From Rhodococcoides fascians NBRC 12155 = LMG 3623 (GTDB lineage Bacteria; Actinomycetota; Actinomycetes; Mycobacteriales; Mycobacteriaceae), in the NCBI RefSeq assembly GCF_001894785.1, contig NZ_BCWW01000003.1, positions 665,165-729,164 of the forward strand: a stretch of 64,000 nucleotides of DNA. Direction: 5' to 3'. Positions 30,661 to 39,459 of the stretch are shown one piece after another. The stretch's first letter is position 1. Each line of letters starts with the position of its first letter. Under the pieces are notes generated by a model. The model saw only the letters and a program-made list of their open reading frames with translations, searched no databases and was not told where the DNA came from. A program made the translations under genes and the position numbers.

Positions 30661-31518
30661 TCACGGGAGTCGACGTCCCGTTGCTGCAACCGACTTCCGG
30701 CGACGACGCACCACCGTGATGATTTCGTCCACGACGCGATCGAGTTCGGCAAGTGCTGTGGCCGCCGAGTATCGCAGCACCAACCATCCGTCGAGCACCA
30801 ACTCGTTCTGGCGTCGACGATCGTTGTTGAACGTCGCGGGATCCGTGTGGAACTCTCGTCCGTCGATCTCGACGATGACTCGTGCGGAAAAGTCGACCAG
30901 GTCGCCGTAGAACCTACCTACGCGCGCATTGATCTCCATTGTGAAGTGGCGAGCTTTCAATGCCCGCGCCACCACCCGCTCCGGCTCGGACAGGGTTCTC
31001 GGGCAACAGCTTCGAAGCTGCTTGCGCACTGCAGCCATCCCGTCCATGCCCTTTGCCGTGTCACACAGTTCAGCGACCCGACGCCACGGCACGTGATTGT
31101 CTATGGCGTTGTCGAAGAACTTCTCGAGATCGGGCGTCGACAAGCAGGTCGCGACATCGACGAACGTTTGCTCCAGGGACACCACTCGCATGCCGCGTCG
31201 CGTGGTGGTGTCGCCGAGAACTCGGCGATGAACTCGGATCCAGGGCACCGACCTCGACTGGCCGGTCGGGCCGACAGTGACGTCGACCAGACGCGGTTCG
31301 TATTGGATCAGTCCCCATAACCATGCCGCACTTTCGTGACTCAGTGCGGCGTCCGGTCTCCACAGGGTGGCCCCGAGGCACAGTCCGAAATAGTCCGGCT
31401 TCTCCGTCGCGTAGACCTTCGGCAGCAGTCGCACCAGCTCACCCGACCGCGACCGCCTCGAAATCGTGCTTGTGCTGATTCCTTGTGCGAGCAATTGCTG
31501 CACTGTGTAGACCCCCAT
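30661..31518 (-). CDS. DUF559-domain protein with AbiEi-like N-terminus
   Basis: A 285-residue protein with two parts. The N-terminal portion (YTVQQLLAQGISTSTISRRSRSGELVRLLPKVYA, about residues 3-36) resembles the winged-helix start of AbiEi-type and related proteins. The C-terminal DUF559 domain, a PD-(D/E)XK/very-short-patch-repair-like nuclease fold, shows VEIDGREFH followed by NNDRRRQNELVLDGWLVLRYS from about residue 217. Function is unknown; proteins of this design are numerous in actinobacteria. No antitoxin-like or methylase partner is beside it. It is flanked by 76-bp direct repeats. Start is uncertain: ATG at 31518 is used, while an ATG inside the right repeat at 31620 would add 34 residues. 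Confidence 0.75.
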   Translation of the reverse strand: MGVYTVQQLLAQGISTSTISRRSRSGELVRLLPKVYATEKPDYFGLCLGATLWRPDAALSHESAAWLWGLIQYEPRLVDVTVGPTGQSRSVPWIRVHRRVLGDTTTRRGMRVVSLEQTFVDVATCLSTPDLEKFFDNAIDNHVPWRRVAELCDTAKGMDGMAAVRKQLRSCCPRTLSEPERVVARALKARHFTMEINARVGRFYGDLVDFSARVIVEIDGREFHTDPATFNNDRRRQNELVLDGWLVLRYSAATALAELDRVVDEIITVVRRRRKSVAATGRRLP

Positions 31519-31569
31519 TGCTACACCGTTGCGGCTGACGGGCCCGCGCAACAGTGGCAATCTCGCAAT

Positions 31570-31597
31570 TGTGGATAACTCGACGACGTTATCCACA
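31570..31597. promoter_or_regulatory. Inverted pair of perfect DnaA-box sequences
   Basis: TGTGGATAA at 31570-31578 and TTATCCACA at 31589-31597 are each the exact 9-mer DnaA box, facing each other across C-TCGACGAC-G. They lie just upstream of the DUF559 start chosen here, or in its first codons if the longer form is used. Binding by DnaA is untested. Confidence 0.6.
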
Positions 31598-31612
31598 GGA
31601 CTGCCCGGCGGA

Positions 31613-31688
31613 GCGGGCATGGTTGCACGCTACGTTCGCTTATCGACGGAATTCCGTCGATCGGCGTCGGTAGTGCGCAACCATGCCC
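31613..31688. repeat. Right 76-bp repeat flanking the DUF559 gene
   Basis: Partner of 30570-30645. This copy keeps a second, outer dyad: GGGCATGGTTGCAC near its left end pairs with GTGCGCAACCATGCCC at its right end apart from two extra bases, around an inner palindrome CGACGGAATTCCGTCG. It lies between the DUF559 gene and the end of the ABC permease gene. Confidence 0.8.
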
Positions 31689-31714
31689 CTGGTAGCCAAC
31701 CCGAAGCCTCGAGG

Positions 31715-33097
31715 TCAGGTGTCCGCCAACGCAAGTACCGGCGAGATCTTGTTCGCGCGGCGCGCCGGTGCCAACGATGCTCCGAGCGCGAGAAGCCCGC
31801 CGCACAGTACCGTGCCTGCGATGACGGCCCAGGGGAGTGTCGGAGCAGACACGCCGCCGCCGCTCAGTGAACCCAGCAGCGATTGTGCTGCGGCCCAACC
31901 GTATCCGATTCCGAGGATCAGCCCGAAGCCCATCGACGCGACCACCATCTGGGTGCTCTCCGAGACGATCATGGAACGAATCTGCTTGCGGGTGAATCCG
32001 AGTGCGCGCAACAGACCGATTTCCCGGGTACGTTGCAGAATGCTCAGCAGCAGGTTGTTCACCATGCCGACCGCGGCGATGACGGCGGAGAAACCGATGA
32101 GGCCGGTCAAGATTCCGACGGTCACCGTCAGCACTTGACCGATGGTCTCCTCGTCGTACTCGTCGACGAGCATCGATCGATAGCTGTACATCGCGACTGC
32201 GAAGGTGACCACCAAGGTCACCCCGATGAGCAGGCCCACTGCAGTGCGGGTGCTGCGATCCGGATAGCGAATTGCGTTGGCGGACGCCAATCGTGCGGCC
32301 GGCCCGCGGCCCGCCATCCTTCCGACGAGTCGGAGCACGCCGGGCAGAATGCGGTACGCACCCACCATGATGCCGGTGAACGATGCCACACCGCCGAAGA
32401 ACGCGACCAGTACTCCGCCGGGGTTGACCATCCCGATCAGCACACCGAGGCCGAGCAGCACGACACCGCCCGCGATGAGCACGATCGACAACACCGTCCG
32501 TACCCGCCTCGACCGTGGGGTCTCGATCCCGGTGTCGACGGCACCGCCGGTCGCCTGAATCGGAGTGACGTCCAGAACTTTCCGTGATCCGACGTACGAC
32601 GCCAGCGTCGTCGTCAGAACCACGGTGACGACGGGAAGGACCACGAGCGGTTGTACGGACGTGTACTGCACGTCCGGCAATTGGCGGGCCGATACCGCGA
32701 CGGCGCGGGCCAGTTGACTGACACCGACACCGAGCACCAGACCGACTGCGCCACCGAACAACCCGACGAGGAAGCCTTCCCGGGCGACCGATCGACGCAG
32801 ATCGCGAGCCCGGGCACCCAGTAGGCGGAGCAGCGCGATGGTGCGGGTGCGGCCGGCCACGATCGTCGCGAACGTGTTGGAGGTGACGACAGCCGCGACA
32901 TACAGGGCAAGGCCGATGAACACCAGGGCTACGCAGTACAACGCCACGATTCCGGTGCTGTCGCTGCCGTCGTCGAAGATGTCGACCAGAAACGCAGTGG
33001 CCTGGATCAGCACGACGCCGAAGAACGACGCGAGCGCCGTCACCAGAATGCTCGCACCGTGTTCCCGAGACGCCCGAGCAGATGTGGACACGCTCAT
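31715..33097 (-). CDS. ABC transporter permease, FtsX/MacB type
   Basis: A 460-residue membrane protein with two FtsX-like domains, each a group of hydrophobic helices preceded by an arginine-rich coupling stretch (RTRTIALLRLLGARARDLRR and RTREIGLLRALGFTRKQIR). Permeases of this type work with LolD/MacB-like ATPases in lipoprotein, peptide or drug export and in antibiotic sensing. It overlaps the ATPase gene start-to-stop by 4 nt (ATGA) and is last in the histidine kinase, response regulator, ATPase, permease order. Substrate unknown. Confidence 0.9.
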   Translation of the reverse strand: MSVSTSARASREHGASILVTALASFFGVVLIQATAFLVDIFDDGSDSTGIVALYCVALVFIGLALYVAAVVTSNTFATIVAGRTRTIALLRLLGARARDLRRSVAREGFLVGLFGGAVGLVLGVGVSQLARAVAVSARQLPDVQYTSVQPLVVLPVVTVVLTTTLASYVGSRKVLDVTPIQATGGAVDTGIETPRSRRVRTVLSIVLIAGGVVLLGLGVLIGMVNPGGVLVAFFGGVASFTGIMVGAYRILPGVLRLVGRMAGRGPAARLASANAIRYPDRSTRTAVGLLIGVTLVVTFAVAMYSYRSMLVDEYDEETIGQVLTVTVGILTGLIGFSAVIAAVGMVNNLLLSILQRTREIGLLRALGFTRKQIRSMIVSESTQMVVASMGFGLILGIGYGWAAAQSLLGSLSGGGVSAPTLPWAVIAGTVLCGGLLALGASLAPARRANKISPVLALADT

Positions 33098-33849
33098 CGG
33101 AGAACACCTTCCATTCCCAGCATGTAGTTCGAGATCTGTTCCGGCGTCGAACGTCCCAGTTCGTCGACGATGCGGCCGTCGGCGAGGAAGACGATGCGAT
33201 CGGCGTAACTGGCCGCGACTGGATCGTGGGTGACCATCACGATGGATTGACCGTACTGATGTACCGCCGCAGCGAGGAGGCCGAGAACCTCACGCCCGGT
33301 GCGGGAATCGAGGTTGCCGGTGGGCTCGTCGGCGAAGATCAGCTGCGGCCGAGTACCCAGAGCGCGAGCGATCGCGACGCGTTGCTGCTGCCCACCCGAG
33401 AGCTGATGGGGTCGGTGCCCGACGCGGCTCTGCAACCTCAGGGTGTCGATGAGTTGCTCGATCCAGGCCGACTCCTCGGCGGTGGGCGCGCGGCCGTCGA
33501 GCTCGAACGGCAGCAGTATGTTGCCCCTGACGTCGAGCGTCGGAACGAGATTGAACGACTGGAAGATGAAGCCGACCTGCTTGCGGCGCAACGTCGTCAG
33601 AGCGTCGTCGCCCGCCGACGTGATGTCGGCTCCGGCCAGCATGAGCTGCCCGGAACTGGGGGTGTCCAACCCTGCCATGACATGCATGAGGGTGGACTTG
33701 CCGGAACCCGATGGCCCCATGATGGCGGTGAACCGGCCGCCGTGAATGTCGAGAGAGACGTTGTCGAGCGCACTCACCGGGTTGGACGAGTCGCCGAAAT
33801 GCTTGCTGACTTGAAATGCCCGTGCAACAGGGCCTGCTGTGATGGTCAT
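33094..33849 (-). CDS. ABC transporter ATP-binding protein, LolD/MacB type
   Basis: A 251-residue ATPase with Walker A GPSGSGKS (residues 45-52), Q-loop [12 protein letters not shown], signature [15 protein letters not shown], Walker [14 protein letters not shown] and the H-loop VTHDP. The [12 protein letters not shown] variant is typical of the MacB/LolD/FtsE group, fitting its coupled FtsX-type permease. The upstream response regulator gene ends 81 nt away, so the transporter could have its own promoter controlled by that regulator. Confidence 0.94.
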   Translation of the reverse strand: MTITAGPVARAFQVSKHFGDSSNPVSALDNVSLDIHGGRFTAIMGPSGSGKSTLMHVMAGLDTPSSGQLMLAGADITSAGDDALTTLRRKQVGFIFQSFNLVPTLDVRGNILLPFELDGRAPTAEESAWIEQLIDTLRLQSRVGHRPHQLSGGQQQRVAIARALGTRPQLIFADEPTGNLDSRTGREVLGLLAAAVHQYGQSIVMVTHDPVAASYADRIVFLADGRIVDELGRSTPEQISNYMLGMEGVLR

Positions 33850-33930
33850 GGCAACAACGCTATGAATTCGCCGGACCGAAGTAATCAGGCGCGAGTCTTC
33901 GCGTCGTACATCTGCAGGATGACTTCGGTG

Positions 33931-34590
33931 TCAGTCTCCAGTCAGTCCGTGCTCGAAGGCGTAGACCACCAACTGCACCCGATCACGCAGGTGGAGTTTG
34001 GCGAAGATGCGGCTGATGTGTGTCTTCACGGTGGCTTCGCTGAGGTACTCCAGCTCGGCGATCTCGGAGTTGCTCAACCCGCGTGCGGTGAGCCTGAACA
34101 GCTCCTTTTCCCGCGCCGTGAGAGTGGCGAATTCGGCCGGTGCCTTCGGTACAGCGGGAGTCGGGGTGAAGTGCGCGAGCAGGCCGGTCGTCGCCGACGC
34201 GGCAATGACCGAGTTGCCCGCGTGCACCGTGCGGATCGCCGCGAGGAGGAACTCCGGGTCGGCGTCCTTGAGGACGAATCCGCTTGCACCGGAACGGATT
34301 GCACGTGCAGCGCTCTCGTCGAGATCGAACGTCGTCAAGACCAGAATCCGGGGCGGGTGCTCGGATGCGGCCAGGATCTGCTCGGTGGCGGCGATACCGT
34401 CGAGCACCGGCATCCGAACGTCCATGAGCATCACGTCCGGCGTTGCGGACGCAGCGAGTGCAACGGCCTCGACGCCGTTCCCCGCTTCCCCGACGAACTC
34501 GAGGTCGGACTGGGAGGAGATGAGCATACGAATGCCCGCCCGGAACAGTTGCTGGTCGTCCACCAGGGCCACTCTGATGCGTTCGCTCAT
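33931..34590 (-). CDS. NarL/LuxR family response regulator
   Basis: A 219-residue regulator: receiver domain (residues about 5-120) with acidic Asp11-Asp12, phospho-acceptor Asp57 in LMDVRMP, and the conserved Lys in GFVLKDA; then a LuxR-type helix-turn-helix (LTAREKELFRLTARGLSNSEIAELEYLSEATVKTHISRIFAKL, residues about 155-200). Start ATG at 34590 overlaps the kinase stop by 4 nt, so kinase and regulator are translated together. The likely target is the adjacent ABC exporter. Confidence 0.93.
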   Translation of the reverse strand: MSERIRVALVDDQQLFRAGIRMLISSQSDLEFVGEAGNGVEAVALAASATPDVMLMDVRMPVLDGIAATEQILAASEHPPRILVLTTFDLDESAARAIRSGASGFVLKDADPEFLLAAIRTVHAGNSVIAASATTGLLAHFTPTPAVPKAPAEFATLTAREKELFRLTARGLSNSEIAELEYLSEATVKTHISRIFAKLHLRDRVQLVVYAFEHGLTGD

Positions 34591-35786
34591 GACACTTTTC
34601 CCTTGCTGGCTTCGGACGCGGCAGGCAGCCACGCAGTGACGGTCCACGACGAGTCGTCACCGGACGCGATGCACGTACCGCCCGAGAGGCCGGCACGCTC
34701 CTTCATGCCGGCGACACCGTGGCCGGAGGATTCGGTGACCGAACGGCCGGGACGGACACTGTTGCGGACCGTCAGTTCGACGCCGGCAGAATCGGATTCG
34801 ATGGTGACGGACACCGGCTCGTCCGGGTCGCCGTGGCGCAGCGCATTGGTCAACGATTCCTGTGCGATGCGGTACAGCGCCAGGTGCGCTCCGGCCCCCA
34901 ACGACGAGCCGGTGGTGTCGATGGTGGCGTCGATCTGCAGACCGGTGGCCCGCATCGAGGCGAGCAGTCGATCCAGATCCTCCGATGTCGGGTTCGGCAG
35001 GTCGCCTTGGCTGTGCCGCAGCTGGCCGAGTAGCACCCGTACATCGGACAGCGCGGCGCGGGCGGTATCGGAGATGGTGGTCAGTGCGGTGTCCACCGCG
35101 GCGGGATCGACAGCGCGTACGTACCGCGCGCCGTCGGCCTGTGCGATCACCACGGCCAGCGAATGCGCCACGATATCGTGCATGTCGCGAGCAATTCGGT
35201 TGCGCTCCTGCTCGATTGCCACCTCGTGCTCGGCGCGGGCCTGATGAACTTCCGCGAGCTCGCGCGCGTGTGCCGATTCGATCGATGTGCGCCGCGCGTA
35301 GGCCAAGCGACCCAAGGCCCAGGACAACCCGAGTATCGCCCACAGGCCCGCGAGGAGGAAAGCGAACTGTAGGAGTCGGGGTTCCTGAAAGCCCTCTTCC
35401 GTGGGTGGGCCGAACGGATTGCCGTCCACATACGCCAGATACACCGCTGCGATCACTCCGCCGCCGACGGCGGACGCGAGCCCGAGGCGTCGAACCACGT
35501 TGTCGCCGTACGCGGCCGTGCAATACAGAATTGCGAAGATCGCAGTGTCGGCAGACAGCGGCAGCACTCCGGTGACCATCTGCACGACAGCCAGCACCCA
35601 GGCGAGCGCCAAGGACCATCGTGGAGATCGGCGTCGGATGGCCAGTGCAACGCCGAACCCGACCAGAACGCCCACACCTGCGGTACCGGCGACTCCGTTC
35701 ACGGTGGACGCCAGCAGCAGCAGGACGAACACGACCGCGTACGCGGCGTCGAGTACCTGCCGTGAGATCGATAGCTTGCGCAGCAC
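34587..35786 (-). CDS. Sensor histidine kinase (HisKA_3 type)
   Basis: A 399-residue membrane kinase. About five or six hydrophobic helices occupy residues 12-160 with very short outside loops, so it probably senses a signal in the membrane. The dimerisation domain carries phospho-acceptor His203 in ARDMHDIVAHSL, and the C-terminal ATPase domain has the N-box-like RIAQESLTNALRHG and the G-box SGHGVAGMKERAGLSGG. It heads the operon with the response regulator and, downstream, the ABC exporter, an arrangement often found for cell-envelope stress or antibiotic sensing. Confidence 0.92.
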   Translation of the reverse strand: MLRKLSISRQVLDAAYAVVFVLLLLASTVNGVAGTAGVGVLVGFGVALAIRRRSPRWSLALAWVLAVVQMVTGVLPLSADTAIFAILYCTAAYGDNVVRRLGLASAVGGGVIAAVYLAYVDGNPFGPPTEEGFQEPRLLQFAFLLAGLWAILGLSWALGRLAYARRTSIESAHARELAEVHQARAEHEVAIEQERNRIARDMHDIVAHSLAVVIAQADGARYVRAVDPAAVDTALTTISDTARAALSDVRVLLGQLRHSQGDLPNPTSEDLDRLLASMRATGLQIDATIDTTGSSLGAGAHLALYRIAQESLTNALRHGDPDEPVSVTIESDSAGVELTVRNSVRPGRSVTESSGHGVAGMKERAGLSGGTCIASGDDSSWTVTAWLPAASEASKGKVS

Positions 35787-35804
35787 TCGATCAGACTACG
35801 TGCA

Positions 35805-36446
35805 TCAGTTGGTGCGGCGACGCGCCTTCTCGAGGGCGGCCAGCGTCGTCAGAACGGTCGTCCGCTGCTTCTCGAGATCCTTCATACGTGCGCGTGCCGG
35901 TAGGCCCTGCGCGCCGTCCAGTGCGCTGATCTGTTCGTCCACCGAGGTGAGTTGAGTCAGCAACTTCTCCACCCGCGACTGCAGTTCGATCGCGTCGATC
36001 CCGGTGACACCGGCCTGCGACTTCTTGGTGGGTGCCTTCGCCGGAGCAGACCCCGACGTCGTCGCCGACGAAGACGCCGCTGCGTTCACTGCAGCAGCGG
36101 CTCTGGGCCGCAACGCTTTGCGGACCGCGGCCGGGTCGGGGAGCTTCTCAAGACGAATGCGGTTGAGCACCTCACGCGCATCGCGGGCGGTGACGCGGTA
36201 CTCGCGCTCCTCCTCGTCGTCGGACGCGAGCGTGCCACCCAGGGGCCGCAGGCCGTACATGCCGATGAAGTGCTTCGCCTCGTCGATGACGGCTTCCTTC
36301 TCTCGGCACAGGCCGCACCGCGGCTCGTTACGGAAGGTTTCGACGCTGTCGGTGCTGCCGCACCAGACGCACCCGCCCGGCGTCCATCGAGCGATTCTGA
36401 CGGTAGTAGTTCCGGCCGGGGCGTTGAGAGAATGTGCGTCGATCAC
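35805..36446 (-). CDS. Hypothetical zinc-ribbon protein with C-terminal coiled coil
   Basis: A 213-residue protein that I do not recognise. Two CxxC pairs, CVWC (residues 26-29) and CGLC (about 44-47), suggest a small zinc ribbon near the N-terminus. A middle part of about 60 residues holds DEEEREYRVTARDAREVLNRIR, then comes an Ala/Ser/Thr-rich linker, then a heptad-like helix (IELQSRVEKLLTQLTSVDEQISALDG) likely to form a coiled coil. No enzyme motif. It is on the same strand as, and 18 nt upstream of, the histidine kinase gene, so it may be co-expressed. The 183 nt upstream contain only an imperfect GC-rich dyad (36472-36490 with 36548-36568), perhaps the end of prs. Confidence 0.65.
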   Translation of the reverse strand: MIDAHSLNAPAGTTTVRIARWTPGGCVWCGSTDSVETFRNEPRCGLCREKEAVIDEAKHFIGMYGLRPLGGTLASDDEEEREYRVTARDAREVLNRIRLEKLPDPAAVRKALRPRAAAAVNAAASSSATTSGSAPAKAPTKKSQAGVTGIDAIELQSRVEKLLTQLTSVDEQISALDGAQGLPARARMKDLEKQRTTVLTTLAALEKARRRTN

Positions 36447-36629
36447 GACGAGTCATCTTAGGTGACAACAAAACCCGCCCCGCACGCCCCCGTCTCGCGA
36501 GCTGCATATTCCGGCCACGGGCGTGACGTAGTTCATGCAGTGCAGGTGGGGAGCGGGCGGAGCGGGTTTCGGATCGAGCGAAACAGACCTGGGGGTCGGG
36601 AGTGCAGCCTGCGGAATGACCCAGGGGTA

Positions 36630-37613
36630 CTACGCGCTGCCGTTGAAAAGGCTGGTGACCGAACCGTTTTCGAAGACCTCGCGGATGGTGCGGGCGAGCA
36701 GCGGTGCGATCGACAGTTCGGTCAGCGTGTCGAAGCGCTTCTCGTCGCTGATCGGCAGGGTGTTGGTGACGACGACTTCCTTGGCACCGCAGTTGGCGAG
36801 GCGCTCGGCGGCCGGGTTGGACAGCACGCCGTGGGTTGCAGCGATGACGACGTCACCCGCCCCGGCTTCTTTGAGTACCTTGACTGCGCCTGCGATGGTG
36901 CCGCCGGTGTCGATCATGTCGTCGATGAGGATGCAGGTGCGGCCTTCGACCTCGCCGACGACGCGGTTGGACTTGACCTGGTTGGGCACCAGGGGATCAC
37001 GCGTCTTGTGGATGAAGGCGAGCGGTGCGCCGCCGAACGAGTCGGCCCACTTCTCGGCGACGCGCACGCGGCCGGAGTCGGGGGAGACGACGGTGATGTG
37101 TTCGAGGCTGTACTTGCCGCGGATGTGATCGGCGAGCTGGCTGTGTGCATGCATGTGGTCGACGGGGCCGTCGAAGAAGCCCTGGATCTGGTCGGTGTGC
37201 AGATCGACGGTGATGATGCGGTCGGCACCGGCGGTCTTGAGCAGATCGGCGACGAGGCGAGCGGAGATCGGCTCGCGGCCGCGGTGCTTCTTGTCCTGGC
37301 GTGCGTACGGGTAGAACGGCAGGATCGCGGTGATGCGCTTGGCGGATCCACGCTTGAGTGCGTCGATCATGATGAGCTGTTCCATCAGCCAGGTGTTCAG
37401 CGGGAACGGGTGCGACTGCAGAACGAAAGCGTCCGATCCGCGGACCGACTCCTCGAAGCGCACGAAGATCTCGCCGTTGGCGAAGTCACGTGCCGTCTGC
37501 GGGGTGACGTCGATTCCGAGTTCCTTGGCGACCTGCTCGGCCAACTCCGGATGTGCTCGGCCAGAGAACAACATGAGGTTCTTCTGGTTGTCGATCCAAT
37601 TAGGGGTGGTCAC
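36630..37613 (-). CDS. prs: Ribose-phosphate pyrophosphokinase (PRPP synthetase)
   Basis: Makes PRPP for nucleotide, His, Trp and arabinan precursor synthesis. The 327-residue protein has [16 protein letters not shown], the ATP-site block [34 protein letters not shown] and the PRPP loop [12 protein letters not shown]. Start ATG at 37613 overlaps the glmU stop by 4 nt. The glmU-prs operon order is as in mycobacteria. Confidence 0.96.
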   Translation of the reverse strand: MTTPNWIDNQKNLMLFSGRAHPELAEQVAKELGIDVTPQTARDFANGEIFVRFEESVRGSDAFVLQSHPFPLNTWLMEQLIMIDALKRGSAKRITAILPFYPYARQDKKHRGREPISARLVADLLKTAGADRIITVDLHTDQIQGFFDGPVDHMHAHSQLADHIRGKYSLEHITVVSPDSGRVRVAEKWADSFGGAPLAFIHKTRDPLVPNQVKSNRVVGEVEGRTCILIDDMIDTGGTIAGAVKVLKEAGAGDVVIAATHGVLSNPAAERLANCGAKEVVVTNTLPISDEKRFDTLTELSIAPLLARTIREVFENGSVTSLFNGSA

Positions 37614-39082
37614 TGCTTTTCGCCGTCCTTTAGTTCTTGCCGAGCACGATCTGCGCGCGCCGCTGCCTGTGCAGCTTCGGTTCCGGGCCTGTTGTGAACG
37701 ACCCAGCCTTCGATATTGCGTTGCTTGCCACCGGACACGGCCAGTGCGCCGGGAGGAACATCGTCCCGAACCACTGTTCCTGCACCGGTGTAAGCGCCGT
37801 CGCCCACGTGCACAGGGGCGACGAACGTCGAGTCGGATCCTGTGCGTACGTGGGATCCGATTTCCGTGCGGCTCTTGTTGACGCCGTCGTAGTTGGCGAA
37901 GACGTTGGAGCAGCCGATGTTGCTGTGCTCCCCGATCGTGGCGTCGCCGACGTAGGTGAGGTGCGGGACCTTGGTGTGGTTGCCGATCGTCGCGTTCTTC
38001 GTCTCCACGTAGGCACCGAGCTTGCCGCCCGTGCCGAGGACGGTCCCGGGGCGCAGGTAGGTGAACGGCCCGACCGTCGCATCCGGTCCGATGACGGCCT
38101 GCTCGGCGTGGGTACGGACGACCGACGCGCGCTCGCCGATCTCGACGTCCCGCAGCGTCGAGTCGGGACCGACGACCGCGTCGTCGGCGATGTGCGTCTT
38201 GCCGTGTAGTTGAACGCCGGGTTCGATGCGTACGTCCGCGCCGAGGGTGACGTCGATGTCGATCCAGGTGGTCGCGGGATCGACGACGGTCACGCCTGCG
38301 CGCATGTGCCGTTCGATGATGTGGCGGTTGAGCACGGACGTGACGTGCGCCAGCTGAACGCGATCGTTGACGCCCACCACCAGGTCCGGATCGGCGAGCT
38401 GGGTGCCGTAGACGGCCTTGCCGTCGGCCTTGCTGATCTTGACGACGTCGGTCAGGTACAGCTCGTGCTGCGCATTGGCGGTGCTGAGCTTGCCCAATGC
38501 GGTGCGCAGAGCGACCGCGTCGAATGCGTAGACGCCGGAGTTGACCTCACCGATGAGGACCTGAGCGGGGGTGGCGTCGGCATGTTCGACGATCTCGGCC
38601 ACCTCGCCGTCGTTCGTACGCACGATGCGGCCGTAGCCGTTGGCATCCTCGGGGAGGAAGGTCAGTACCGTCGCCGCCGCCGGGCGGGGAGCGCTCAGGT
38701 GCTCGTCGAGCAGAGCTTTGAGGGTATGGCCGTCGAGCAGCGGGACGTCGGCGGCAGTGACGAGGACGGTGCCCTCGAAGTCGTCCGGTAGCGCCGCAAG
38801 GCCGCACTGGACGGCGTGCCCGGTACCGAGCTGTCGGTCCTGCACTGCGGTGTGGATGGTGCGGCCGAACGTGGCGGCCAGATCGTGAACTGCGGCGCTC
38901 ACCCGTTCGCGATCGTGGCCGACGACGGTGACCAGGTGGTCCGGACCAAGATCGGCGGCGGCGTGCAGCGCATGGGCGAGCATGGTGCGGCCGGCCAGGG
39001 GATGCAGAACTTTCGGAGTCTTGGACCGCATTCGGGTACCTGCACCCGCAGCGAGAACGACCACGGCGGTCTGCACAGGCAT
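37610..39082 (-). CDS. glmU: Bifunctional GlmU (GlcNAc-1-P uridyltransferase/GlcN-1-P acetyltransferase)
   Basis: Makes UDP-GlcNAc for peptidoglycan. The 490-residue enzyme has an N-terminal uridyltransferase domain with [22 protein letters not shown] and, from about residue 255, a left-handed beta-helix acetyltransferase domain built of hexapeptide repeats, with [26 protein letters not shown] near its end. A basic tail of about 30 residues follows, as in mycobacterial enzymes. It is upstream of and overlaps prs; tRNA-Gln lies 53 nt before its start on the same strand. Confidence 0.96.
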   Translation of the reverse strand: MPVQTAVVVLAAGAGTRMRSKTPKVLHPLAGRTMLAHALHAAADLGPDHLVTVVGHDRERVSAAVHDLAATFGRTIHTAVQDRQLGTGHAVQCGLAALPDDFEGTVLVTAADVPLLDGHTLKALLDEHLSAPRPAAATVLTFLPEDANGYGRIVRTNDGEVAEIVEHADATPAQVLIGEVNSGVYAFDAVALRTALGKLSTANAQHELYLTDVVKISKADGKAVYGTQLADPDLVVGVNDRVQLAHVTSVLNRHIIERHMRAGVTVVDPATTWIDIDVTLGADVRIEPGVQLHGKTHIADDAVVGPDSTLRDVEIGERASVVRTHAEQAVIGPDATVGPFTYLRPGTVLGTGGKLGAYVETKNATIGNHTKVPHLTYVGDATIGEHSNIGCSNVFANYDGVNKSRTEIGSHVRTGSDSTFVAPVHVGDGAYTGAGTVVRDDVPPGALAVSGGKQRNIEGWVVHNRPGTEAAQAAARADRARQELKDGEKQ

Positions 39083-39135
39083 TGAGCTCCTCGGGGCGAT
39101 GACGCGAAACGGGCATGCACGAATGGTCTTGCTCG

Positions 39136-39206
39136 CTCCGCCGCCAGGACTCGAACCTGAACTATCTGAACCAAAATCAGAGGTGCTGCCATTACACCAC
39201 GGCGGA
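39136..39206 (-). tRNA. tRNA-Gln (UUG)
   Basis: The minus strand folds as a normal class I tRNA: acceptor stem TCCGCCG with CGGCGGA, anticodon stem TCTGA/TCAGA with loop TTTTGGT, giving anticodon TTG, and a T arm CAGGTTCGAGTCCTG. The discriminator base is G and CCA is not encoded. The 253 nt between its 5' end and the next gene at 39460 show no gene that I can support. Confidence 0.95.
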
Positions 39207-39459
39207 TAATCGACCAGCGGTGGCAGCAGTGGCCGACGAATCGAACGACGCCTTCGTTAGCCGCTGCGCTCCCACTGAGCGCACCGATCCTCGCATGAGA
39301 GGTGGCGGTGAGTCGAACCGCGACGCATAACAGACCACTTGCGTCGTTCCGGCGCGGCCCCTGCGACAGGAAAAACGGATGGATCGGGCATCGTTAGTCT
39401 GTAGTAGGCGTCGATTCGACGTCCGAATTGCCCACGGTCGGTGACGGAAGCGGTTTTCG

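Noticed and set aside
33082..35244. 720-codon plus-strand open frame over the ABC/response-regulator/kinase genes
   Set aside because: It is antisense to four well-supported genes with complete motifs; its translation has no recognisable domain and is rich in Arg, Gly and Asp as expected of a GC-rich shadow frame.
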